Origin: Pseudoxanthomonas sp. NC8
Lineage (GTDB): Bacteria; Pseudomonadota; Gammaproteobacteria; Xanthomonadales; Xanthomonadaceae
NCBI GenBank assembly: GCA_025232375.1
Contig: CP060419.1
Location: 3,471,001-3,535,000, forward strand
Direction of reading: 5' to 3'
DNA: 64,000 nucleotides
Part shown: one piece after another, positions 55,356 through 64,000 of the stretch
Position numbering within the stretch: position 1 is the first letter of the stretch
Layout: the number at the start of each line of letters is the position of its first letter
Position numbers and translations under genes: made by a program
Notes under the pieces: generated by a model
What the model saw: the letters and a program-made list of their open reading frames with translations, nothing else
Database searches by the model: none
Told to the model about the DNA's origin: nothing

Positions 55356-58300
55356 TCCGATGCGTCCGACCCTGTTCGCCCTCCTCGCCGCCGCGGCCCT
55401 GGCCGTCGTACCCGCCCGCGCGCACGCGGAACCGCCGCAGCTGCTGTTCCGCGTCTCGGCAGACACCGGCTTCGTCGCCGACCACGCCGAAGGCGAGGCG
55501 GTGCCCAACTTCCAGGACAAGGTGAAGATCGTCCCGACCGGGGTGCAGGGCGGCGCGATCGAATGGGCCGACGACGGCGTGCTTGCGTGGAATGCGCCAG
55601 GCAACATCTTCGCCGAGCGCGGCACCCTCTCGTTCTTCTGGCGACCGCGCTACGCGGTCGGCGAGGCGCCGTTCGTGATCTTCCGCGTCGGCTACGCCGA
55701 CCACAGCAGCTGGGACATGGCCTGGCTGCGCATCGACTGGAACGGCCACGGCTTCGACGCCTTCGTCACCGACGCCAACCTCGCCCGCACGCGGGTGTCG
55801 TTCAGGCTCGACGCGGCACCCGGCGCGAAGGACTGGACGCACCTGGCCTTCCTGGGACGAAACCCGGGGCGTGCGCCTGTATGTGGACGGCAAGGAGGTC
55901 GCGCGCGAGAACGCCACCGGCGACTACGACGCCGCGCTCGACCAGCTCGGCCTTGGCCGGGCGGGTGATGGCGCCGTACCAGGTGCAGAGCCGCTACAAC
56001 TTCCTGCGTGGCAGCGACTTCGACGAAATCCGCGTCTACGACCGCATGCTCGACGCACCGGCGCTGGCCATGCTGGCCCGGCACGGCGACCTGGCCGCGG
56101 CGAAGCCGGCGAGCGCGGTGGCGGTCGAAGAAAGCGCGCGCCGCGCCGCTGGAACCACCGCCTTGGCTGGGACGGCGACGCGGCGCCGCCGGAACTGGTC
56201 GCGGCGACCACCTCGATCCGCCATGTCGGCTTCGACGACGTGAAGGACCAGAAGCAGTGGATGTGGAAAGGCAGCGACGGCATTCCCGAGACCACCTTGG
56301 CCGGGCGTGTACAACCGCTCGCGCCTGCCGGGCCGCAACGACTACTTCCAGCTGCCGGACTGGAACACCTACGTCGAAGGCGGTAAGGCTGGAATATGGC
56401 GATGCCGGACGAGCCGTTCAACCGGCTCGAGATCCGCGGCGCGGCCTACGGCCAGGCCACCCATGGCGCCGACCTGTCGCAGCAACAGCCGCTGTTCGTG
56501 CGCGAACAGGGCCACGTGCGCAGTGTTGCCCAGTTTCCGGCGCGCCGCGGCGGCCACGTGCGCTTCACCAACACCACGCCGGAGACGCCGATCCAGGAGA
56601 TCTGGGCCTACAACGTGACCGACGCGACCGAGCCCGACGGCACGGTCAAGCAGGCCTACACGATCGACAGTCGCGTGCTGCCCGACTACGGCAACGTGCA
56701 GGCATTGCGCGGGTACATCGACGGGCGCTTCCTGCCCGCCGGGCGCAGCACGGTGATGGCGCTGCCCAAGGGCGCCGGTTCGCGCAAGCGCGGCGAGGAG
56801 ACCTTGCCGGCTTCGCCCGAACCGATCGTGCACGTGCTCGTTCCCTCAGGCGTGGGCGACGCGCCGGCCGCGCAGCCGCTGATCCGCAGCTGGGCGCACA
56901 GCTGGGAAAACATGCATGACGGCCTTGGACGGCGTGGCGATCGACATTCCCGCGCTGGACCTGCCAGCGGCGCAGGACGGCCTGATCCCGCTGAACATCC
57001 GGGTCAAGGATCCGATCTGGCCGGCGCGCGACATGATCGACGTGTCGGTGTCGGTCGCGCCGAAGCAGAAGCGCACGCTGTGGCTGGACCTGCGCGACCG
57101 CATCCTCACCGCCGACAGCCTGTGGATCAGCGTCGCCTCGGCCGCACCCGGCTTCAACGCCGCCTCGCTCGACGGCGCCGAGATCCGGCTGGTGTTCAAG
57201 GATCGCGCCGAGGCGAAGAAGCAGCACATCGCCGACCGCTTCAATAAGGTGCGCGACAACTGGGGCTTCCTGGTCGAGGAACACACCACCTCCAAGCGCC
57301 AGCGCCTGTATGCGCGCGTCTACGCCGACCTGAGCGACCTGCTGCGCGTGGATCCCGAGCACGAACAGGGCCGCCAGTACTGGAACTACATCAGCTACAA
57401 CAGCCAGGGCCGGCCACCGTTCGTGCAGCTGCAGGCGCCCAAAGGCGTGCCGCTGTGGGCGTTCCGCCAGGTCGAAGACCTCAAGTACGTGAGTCGCTTC
57501 ATCGACTGGTGGATCGACAACCGCCAGGTCGCGTACGGCGATTTCGGTGGCGGCCTGTCCGACGATTCGGATATGGTCCAGCAGTGGCCGGGCGCGGCGC
57601 TGATGGGGATCCAGCCCGACAAGCTCAATGCCTCGCTGACCGCGGTGTCCGACGCGATCTACCGCAACGGCATGTTCGCGAACGGCCTGAGCACGATCGA
57701 AACCGACGAACTGCACGCCTACGAGGAAGGCATCAACGCCAACAGTGCGATGCTCTACCTCAACTGGGGCGACCCGCTCACCGTGGAGCGGTTGATGGAA
57801 ACGGTCAAGGCGTTCGACGAGAAGATCATCCTGCCCAACCCGCAGGGCCACCTGCTGTGGTCGAGCAACTGGTTCGGCGGCAACAAGGTCTACCGCGAAC
57901 CGAACTGGCAGTGGCAGAAGCCCTACTCGTTCCCGGCGCTGCACCCGGCCTTCCTGGTCGGCGACTGGAATGCCGATCCGACCGGACGCAGGCTGGTCAC
58001 CGGCCTTACCGACGGCTACCTGGCCCACGCCTACACCGCCGACGACGGCACCTGGGTGCTACCCAACGAGATCAACTGGGCCACCGGCAAGACCCGCGGC
58101 GGCGAGCTGGTGAAGGGCTCGGGCGGCGGCGACACCATGCACCTGTTCTGGACCGCGTGGCGCTGGACCGGCGACGACCGCTACCTCAAGGCGCTGGACT
58201 ACCGCGCCGGCCGCAGCGGGCCGGGCAGCCTGTCCAACCTGGGCGAGAACTACATCGGTGTGCTCGGCCGCCATGGGACGACTGGGGCAAGGCTCTGGTC

Positions 58301-59174
58301 GCCGCCGCGGACAAGGGTGACACCGGCTTCGCCAGCCTGGCCGCATGGCAGCAGACCGGTGACAAGAAGTACCTCGAGGCGATGCACGCCGAATCGATCG
58401 AGCTCAAGGCGCTGCGCGAGTACATGGTCACCGAGGGCCACTGGTGGTCCGACCGCGTCGAATCGGCGAGCGAGCTGCTGCAGCGCGAGCGCCTGGGCGG
58501 CGTGGCACTGGAGCGCAACCAGTCCTATCCGGGCCACACCGTGAGCTGGCGCTTCGCCCGCGACGGCGGTGCCGGGCAGGTGGCGATCCTGATGCCCGAT
58601 GCGCGTCGCGACCGCTTCAAGGTGATCGGCTTCAACCTCGACCGCAAGGCGCATCCGGCGACGATGACCGGCTGGAACATCGAACCCGGCACCTGGCGGA
58701 TGGATGACCTGGGGCGTGGACCGCGACGGCGACGACCGGCTCGACGGCAAGCCGTCGAGCCGCGAGTTCGCCCTGGAGAAGAGCGCGTCGGTGGACGTGC
58801 TGTTCCCGCCGATGCAGACGGTGGTGATGGAGTTCGAGCTGGTGCAGAAGGGCACGGCGGTGGAAACCCGTGCGGACCTGGGCATCGGCCGCGGCGACGT
58901 GCGCGTGGCCGGCGATTCGGTCGAGATGACCGTGCACAGCCTGGGCCATGTCGCCACCGGTGCCGGCTATGCGGTGCTGGAAGACGCGCGTGGTCGCGAG
59001 CTGGCGCGCGTGGCGGTGCCGGCCATGGCCGCGCCGACCGACCTGCTGCCGAAGACCACGACGGTGTCGCTGCCGCTGGGTGGTCGCAAGGTCGACGGCC
59101 TGTACGTGCGGGTGGCGCTGGAAGGCGAGGCCGAGGAAGTCACACGCCTGAACAACCGGCGCGCGGTGCACTGA
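55348..59174 (+). CDS. Very large secreted LamG-domain protein of unknown activity (pectin locus)
   Basis: About 1275 residues in five parts: signal peptide (residues 1-27); LamG/concanavalin-like domain (about 30-230: GTLSFFWRPRYA, LRIDWNGHGFDAF, RLYVDGKEVA, FDEIRVYDRMLDAPALAML); a beta-rich part (to about 520); a long helical part with HP-rich barrel-like repeats (WWIDNRQVAYGDFGGGLSDDSDM, LWSSNWFGGNKVYR, GSGGGDTMHLFWTAWRWTGD); and a C-terminal Ig-like domain after GVDRDGDDRLD. The helical part resembles (alpha/alpha) toroid enzymes of polysaccharide lyases and hydrolases, but I cannot assign a known family. Frame breaks lie at 55855, 55955, 56158, 56300, 56390, 56930, 58265 and 58710. It is translationally coupled to the pectate lyase. 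Confidence 0.75.
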
Positions 59175-59201
59175 AGCCGGCGGGAGCGTCGGCAAAGGAA
59201 G

Positions 59202-59228
59202 AAGGCCGGGCTTGCCCGGCCTTTTTTT
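59202..59228 (+). terminator. Rho-independent terminator
   Basis: A 10-bp perfect stem (AAGGCCGGGC / GCCCGGCCTT) with a TT loop and a T-run, 28 bp after the LamG-protein stop. Confidence 0.9.
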
Positions 59229-59270
59229 GTCGCGGGAACTAGGTGCAGCGGACCTCAAGTCCGTTCTCGC

Positions 59271-59344
59271 GCAGAGCCGGGCCTGCCCGGCTGCTTCTGC
59301 TCGGGGACGGCGACGAAGAGCAGCCGGTCAAACCCGGCGCTACA
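59271..59344. repeat. Inverted pair of REP-like hairpins
   Basis: A hairpin AGCCGGGC-CT-GCCCGGCT (59275-59292) faces a minus-strand copy that reads GTAGCGCCGGGTTTGACC (59344 downward). It is the GTAG-REP theme with variant stems, between the terminator and the small membrane-protein gene. Confidence 0.65.
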
Positions 59345-59622
59345 GGGGCAACACCTGCCTCAGGGCCACCGTGGCGACCGCCGCCAACAGCCACGTCGCC
59401 ACGCGCTTGAGCAGCGCGATGTCCGGCGTGCCGTTGGCGGCAGATTCGCGCGGTGTGTTGAAGCCCACCACCAGCGCATGGGCGGGCAAGGCGATGACCA
59501 GCAGGAAGGCGAATACCCAGTTCAAGCTGTCATCGCCCAGCCGCGGCCACAGCAGCGGCATCACTAAGGCCTGCGAATACACCTGCCAGCGCGGCGGTGA
59601 CGGGTGTGGGCGTGGGTTTCAC
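59340..59622 (-). CDS. Small hypothetical membrane protein in the pectin locus
   Basis: About 94 residues with three hydrophobic segments (PVTAALAGVFAGLVMPLLWP, WVFAFLLVIALPAHALVVGF, VATWLLAAVATVALRQVLPL). The frame breaks at 59566: GCCTGGTGATG is read as GCCTTAGTGATG, so the N-terminus (start GTG at 59622, KPTPTPVTAAL) joins LVMPLLWPRLGDD. It lies 73 bp downstream of the acetylesterase gene on the same strand. Similar small proteins accompany pectin loci in this group, but I know no function. Confidence 0.6.
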
Positions 59623-59695
59623 GTGCAGCCTCCTGTCCTGTCGCCGCCGCAGTCCAGCGGCCGCGCGCATCGCGCAAGGGGCAACCGCTCGTCCT

Positions 59696-60597
59696 TCATG
59701 GGAGCAGGTTGCGTCGCAGTGCCGGCACCTGCCGCGCCAGCTCGTCGGCGACGATGGCGGCGAAGAAGTCCGCGCCCTCGCGGCCCAGATGGGTGTAGTC
59801 GAACGCCGCCTTCGGCGTGCCCATCGGTTCGGTGGCCGCGTTGTTCTGCGGCGGGGTCGCCGCAGCGCCTGCCGACGCGGCCGGTGCCGCCCCGATCGTG
59901 GTGCCGCCCTGAGCGGCGGAAACCTGCTCCGGCAGCGGACGTGCCTGCGCCAGCCGCATCGCCTGCACCGGACCCATGCCCTGCACCGCAGCCACGCTGC
60001 GCGCATGCAGGTCCACCAGCGGCACATCCAGTTCGGCCGCGACCTTGCGCGTGGCATCGGCCCACGGCGCCAGGTCGTCGACCAGCACGCCGTCGGCGAA
60101 CTGGCGGCGGGTCAGCGGAGTGAGCAGCACCGGCACGGCACCCGCAGCACGCACCTCGCGCACATAGCGACGCAGGTTGTCGGGGAATTCGCTCGCCAGG
60201 TCGGTGGAACGTCCCGGCTTGCCCGGCTGGTCGTTGTGGCCGAACTGGATCAGCACGTACACACCGCCGGCGTAAGCGTCGGTGCGCATCTCGTGCAGTG
60301 CGATCTCCCACGAACCCTCGGCGCGATAGTTGTAGGTGCTGCGTCCGCCGCGGGCCAGGTTGATGCAGGTAGGAACGAGGCGACATGGTCGGCGCAGAAC
60401 GACGGTCCCCAGCCACCCTGCACCGCAGTGGTCGAATCACCGACGAGGATGATCTTGCTGGCACGCACCGGCGTAACCGGCGGCCGCCCGGTGATCGACG
60501 GATCAACCGCGGCCTGGCTGGCGGAAGCCGCACCCGGCAACAGCAGGGACAGGCAGGCGAGGAGGCAACGGCGGGCAACGGTCGAAGGTGAGGGCAT
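59696..60597 (-). CDS. Rhamnogalacturonan acetylesterase (SGNH/GDSL hydrolase), secreted
   Basis: Removes acetyl groups from rhamnogalacturonan so lyases can cut it. About 300 residues. Signal peptide (RRCLLACLSLLLPGAASAS); block I KIILVGDSTTAVQGGWG (nucleophilic Ser); NLARGGRSTYNYR; block III VYVLIQFGHNDQPGKPG (Asn); and block V AAFDYTHLGREGADFFAAI (catalytic His). The insert ASAGAAATPPQ is Ala/Pro-rich and of low complexity. The frame breaks near 60370. A half copy of the operator (CGGTGTCAT, 60663-60671) lies upstream of its start, so it is probably part of the same regulon. Confidence 0.86.
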
Positions 60598-60654
60598 GGT
60601 GTCTCTGCGATGGCTGGCGATGTCGAAGCGCTCCGGAACACATCGGCGACCGGA

Positions 60655-60671
60655 CATGGCAACGGTGTCAT
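60655..60671 (-). promoter_or_regulatory. Half copy of the pectin operator upstream of the acetylesterase
   Basis: CATGGCAACGGTGTCAT shares the full right half (CGGTGTCAT) of the locus operator but differs in the left half. It lies 58-74 bp before the acetylesterase start and about 180 bp before the GH43 start; the better copy at 60777 belongs to GH43. Confidence 0.4.
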
Positions 60672-60738
60672 GCGGCCACGACACGGGCGGCACGGGCAAT
60701 CCGACTTTAGCCGCGACCATGGGATCGCGTGCTGCGGC

Positions 60739-60793
60739 GCAGGATGCCCGCGTCGTACCGTGTCTGCTACGGTCCATTGACCATCGGTGTCAT
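60739..60793 (+). promoter_or_regulatory. Promoter-operator module of the GH43 gene
   Basis: GCAGGATG (60739-60746), 18 bp, TGCTAC (60765-60770), 6 bp, operator TTGACCATCGGTGTCAT (60777-60793), identical in all 17 bases to the operator of TonB receptor 2. Confidence 0.74.
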
Positions 60794-60850
60794 CCACGGC
60801 TCGCCGTGCGCCCGCACACATAAGGCCCTCCCCCGTTCCAAGGACCAGAC

Positions 60851-62470
60851 ATGGCCCTCCGTCCCTTCCGTTCCCTGCTGCTCCTCGCCCTGGCCGGACA
60901 TGGCCTTAGCCGTCGTGGGCATGCCCACGGCGCTTGCCGCCGACACGCCCGCCAGTCACTGGAAGCGCGGGATCGAGAACCAGCGCCAGTACCGACCTGG
61001 GCGACGGCACCTTCCTCAACCCGGTGTTCGCCGGCGACCGGCCCGATCCGTCCGTGCTCAAGGACGGCGACGACTACTACCTCACGTCGTCCTCGTTCGA
61101 CGCCTATCCCGGGCTGCCGATCTGGCACTCGCGCGACCTGGTCAACTGGCAGCCGCTGGGCCACGCGATCACGAAGAACGTCGGTTCGATCTGGGCGCCG
61201 GACATCGTCAGGCACAACGGCCGCTACTACATCTACTTCCCGGCCCGCACCGGCGGGACCGAAGGCGCCACCCGCAGCAACTACGTGGTCTGGGCCGACG
61301 ACATCCGCGGCCCGTGGAGCGAACCGGTCAACATCGGCCTGGGCAAGTACATCGATCCGGGCCACGCGGTCGGCGAGGATGGCAAGCGTTACCTGTTCCT
61401 GTCCGGCGGCGACTACGTGCAGCTGTCCGACGACGGCCTGGGCGTGGTCGGTGTGCCGAAGCATGTCTACGACGGCTGGAAGTATCCGGAAACCTGGGAT
61501 GTCGAGGGCTACGCCCTGGGAAGGCCCCAAGATCCACAAGCGTGGCGACTGGTACTACATGACCACCGCGGTGGGCGGCACCGCCGGCCCGCCGACCGGG
61601 CACATGGTCATCACCGCGCGCTCGAAGTCGATCCACGGCCCGTGGGAAAACTCGCCGCACAACCCGATCACCCGCACCGTCGACCGCAGCGAGCCGTGGT
61701 GGTCGCGCGGCCACGCCACCGTGGTCGAAGGCACCGACGGCCGCTGGTGGATGATCTACCACGGCTACGAGAACGGGTACTGGACGCTGGGTCGCCAAGC
61801 CCTGCTCGATCCGGTCGAATGGACCGATGACGGCTGGTTCGTCATGGGGGCGGCGACCTCGGCCAGCCGCTGAAGAAGCCCAGCGGCGAATCACTCGGCC
61901 AGCACGGCATGGCGCTGTCGGACAGCTTCGACGGCAAGCGCCTGGGCCAGCAGTGGTCGTTCTTCAACCCGGCCCAGGACGAGTACCGGCGCCTGTCGTT
62001 CGGCAACGGCGCGATGACCGTGCAGGGCAAGGGCAGCACCCCGCGCGACAGCTCGCCGCTGACCGTGATCGCCGGCGACAAGGCCTACCAGTTCGAAGTG
62101 GAGATGGAGATCGAACCGGGCGCCATCGGCGGTGCGCTGCTGTTCTACAACGACCGCCTGTACGTGGGCGTGGGCAGCAACGGCGAGAAGTTCGTGATGC
62201 ACCGCTACGGGTAGGAGCGCCCGACCGGCGGCCTGCCGCCGGGCAAGGGCGGGCGGCTGTGGCTGCGGGTGACCAACAACCAGCACATCGTCACCCTCCA
62301 CACCAGCACCAACGGCAGCACCTGGGAGAAGTACCCGGTGCAGATGGAGGTATCCGGCTACCACCACAACGTCGCCGGCCAGTTCCTGAGCGCTGAAGCC
62401 GGCGATCTACGCCGCCGGCAACGGCAAGGTCCACTTCCGCGACTTCAGCTACCGCGCGCTCGACTACTGA
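60851..62470 (+). CDS. GH43 family glycosidase with C-terminal beta-sandwich domain
   Basis: Secreted exo-glycosidase (arabinofuranosidase/xylosidase/galactosidase type) for pectin side chains. About 540 residues. Five-bladed propeller: FLNPVFAGDRPDPSVLKDGDDYYLTSSS (catalytic base Asp), IPGLPIWHSRDLVNWQPLG-like blade, SIWAPDIVRHNGRYYIYFPA, YIDPGHAVGEDGKRYLF (pKa Asp) and EGPKIHKRGDWYYMTTAVGG (acid Glu). The C-terminal lectin-like domain is LSDSFDGKRLGQQWSFFNP through FRDFSYRALDY. Frame breaks lie near 60905 (GGCCTTAGCC), 60990, 61505, 61850, 62212 and 62390. Confidence 0.86.
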
Positions 62471-62526
62471 GCAGCGATCGCGCGCGGCGCACTCCACACC
62501 GGCCATCACCGCTCCGGATCACGACC

Positions 62527-63724
62527 ATGCTGCGTCCCCTGCGCCTGCTGCTGGTCCTCGGCGTCGCCGCGTTCGCGCCCGTGGCGCGGGCCGGCACGCC
62601 GCAGCCGCCGGCCCGCGCACCCTACGCGATCGCTCCCGGCCTGTTCGATCCTGCCGCGCCCGACCTCGGCCTGCATGCCGCGCGCCCGGTACCTCAAGCT
62701 TCACAGTGTTCGCCCCGTCTCCCGCGCAGGACCGTTTCAACAACGGCGCGGTGCTGGTCGCGTTCAGGGGCCGCCTCTACGCGCAGTGGCAGAGCTCGCG
62801 CGAGGACGAGGACGCGGCGGACACCAGGGTGCTGTACAGCCACAGCGACGACGGCATGCACTGGTCCACGCCGCAGGTGCTGGCGCCGCCCGGCAGTGGC
62901 GGCGCAATGCATTCCAACGGTGGCTGGTGGACCGACGGCCAGATGCTGGTCGCCTACGTCAATGTCTGGCCCAGCGGATTCCAGTCCGGCGACGGTGGCT
63001 GGACGGAGTACCTGCTCAGCAGCGACGGCGTGCACTGGTCGCCGCCGCGTCGCGTGGCCGGCGCCGATGGCGCCCCGGTCGAAGGCATCATCGAACAGGA
63101 TCCGCATGCGCTGGCCGATGGCCGCATCGTCGCCGCATTCCACACGCGGCCGGGGATGATCGTCGCACCGTTCTTCACCGACGATCCGCTGGGCGTGTCG
63201 GGCTGGCGCCGGGGCGCGATGGCCAACCTGCCGCATGCCGGGCGGATGAGCCGCGAACTGGAGCCGAGCCTGTTCCTGCGCCGCGACAACGGCGGCGAAT
63301 GCGCGGTGATGGTGTTCCGCGACCGGGACAGCAGCTACCGGCAGCTGGCCAGCGAAAGCTGCGACCGCGGCGAGCACTGGTCGACGCCAGTGCTCACGAC
63401 GATGCCGGATGCGCGCGCCAAGCAGAGCGCGGGCAACCTGCCCGACGGCAGCGCCTTCCTGGTCAACGCGCCCAATGCCGACCGCCTGCGCGTGCCGCTG
63501 GCGCTGACCCTGTCCACCGACGGACGCCTGTTCGACCGCAGCTTCCTGCTGCGCGGCGGCGACACGCTGCCGACGCTGCGCCATCCAGGCCGTTACAAGC
63601 GTCCCGGCTACCACTATCCCAAGAGCGTGGTCTGGAACGGACACCTCTACGTCGCCTACGCGGTCAACAAGGAAGACATCGCGTGACGCGGGTGCCACTG
63701 TCTTCGCTGGCCGCGCCGCGCTGA
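62527..63724 (+). CDS. Sialidase-fold (BNR/Asp-box) secreted protein
   Basis: About 399 residues. A signal peptide (LRLLLVLGVAAFAPVARA) is followed by a beta-propeller with three Asp-boxes: SHSDDGMHWSTP, LLSSDGVHWSPP and ESCDRGEHWSTP. NGAVLVAFRGRLYAQWQSS, DADTRVLYSHSD and KSVVWNGHLYVAYAVNKEDIA support the sialidase fold. No sialic-acid genes are near; the gene ends a pectin locus, so the enzyme may act on an uncommon pectic sugar. Frame breaks lie near 62690 and 63670. It lies 56 bp after GH43. Confidence 0.78.
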
Positions 63725-63730
63725 AATCGC

Positions 63731-64000
63731 TCAACCGCGCAGCCAGTCGCGCAGCAGTGCCGTGCTTTCCGCGGGAAGCTCCATCGGCGGCAGGTGGCCG
63801 CAGCCGGCGAGCCGGTGCAGCACCGCACCCGGAATCGCCGCGGCGATCGCTTCGGACCCGGCCGGTGGCGCCATCACGTCGTCGGCGCCGACCACCACCA
63901 GGGTGGGCACCTTGATCGCCGGCAGCAGTGGTCGCGCGTCGATGCGGTTGAGGATCGCGGTCTGCTGGCGCAGGTAGGCGTCCGCGCCGACGCGCTGCGC
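63731..64000 (-). CDS. Alpha/beta-hydrolase, 5' end outside window
   Basis: C-terminal 89 residues of a hydrolase. Reading in from the window edge gives AYLRQQTAILNRIDARPLLPAIKVPTLVVVGADDVMAPPAGSEAIAAAIPGAVLHRLAGCGHLPPMELPAES, with the late catalytic Asp in VGADDVM and His in GCGHLPPME, as in 3-oxoadipate lactonase-like enzymes. Its stop lies 6 bp from the stop of the sialidase-fold gene, facing it. The role cannot be decided from this part. Confidence 0.78.
   Translation of the reverse strand, partial: AQRVGADAYLRQQTAILNRIDARPLLPAIKVPTLVVVGADDVMAPPAGSEAIAAAIPGAVLHRLAGCGHLPPMELPAESTALLRDWLRG

Overview
The window is very GC-rich, gene-dense DNA from a gammaproteobacterium. It most likely comes from the Xanthomonadaceae/Lysobacteraceae (Lysobacter, Luteimonas or Pseudoxanthomonas-like). 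This rests on the paired TonB-dependent receptors with a shared leader, the pectin-utilisation locus, GTAG-type REP hairpins, many promoters whose -10 box lies only a few bases upstream of the ATG, and the mix of nrdAB, phhA, queF and zapE. The call is an inference from gene content; no rRNA, tRNA or CRISPR array was seen.

Most coding regions are interrupted by single- or double-base frame changes although the protein sequence continues cleanly in another frame. The breaks cluster at CCTGG/CCAGG cores, which read as CTTGG, CTTAG, TTATGG, CTAAGG or similar. I treat them as probable base-calling errors at methylated sites, annotate whole genes across them, and give the break positions.

Layout. 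1-4233 (minus): a GH3 beta-glucosidase followed by an SGLT-type sodium/sugar symporter. 4714-14802: housekeeping and secreted enzymes (cytochrome c5, extracellular nuclease, M20 amidohydrolase, TSUP exporter, purU, old-yellow-enzyme family, Sir2 deacylase, class I aldolase, pncA, a small oxidoreductase-like protein, acyl-CoA thioesterase). 14912-20414 (minus): a Tat-type serine hydrolase, then nrdB and nrdA, with a textbook cobalamin riboswitch and tandem NrdR boxes upstream. 20635-34936: esterase, membrane proteins, alpha/beta hydrolase-zapE, an EamA transporter, queF, LysM protein, rhomboid, chitinase-acid phosphatase pair, AIM24 protein, and a divergent Lrp-family regulator/phhA pair. 35204-44715: a TonB receptor, aromatic aminotransferase, Ku-LigD end-joining pair and a two-component system. 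44750-46426: two VOC proteins and an F420-reductase-like protein.

46478-63724 is a pectin/rhamnogalacturonan utilisation locus. It holds kdgK, two large TonB receptors, a PL10 pectate lyase, a 1275-residue LamG-containing secreted protein of unknown activity, a small membrane protein, a rhamnogalacturonan acetylesterase, a GH43 glycosidase and a sialidase-fold protein. A shared promoter-operator module (TTGACCATCGGTGTCAT and variants) lies in front of both receptors and GH43; one operator copy lies in front of kdgK and a half-site in front of the esterase. This suggests one LacI-type repressor controls the locus: receptors import oligomers, secreted enzymes deacetylate and cleave pectin, and KdgK phosphorylates the ketodeoxygluconate produced. 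The window ends inside an alpha/beta hydrolase gene.
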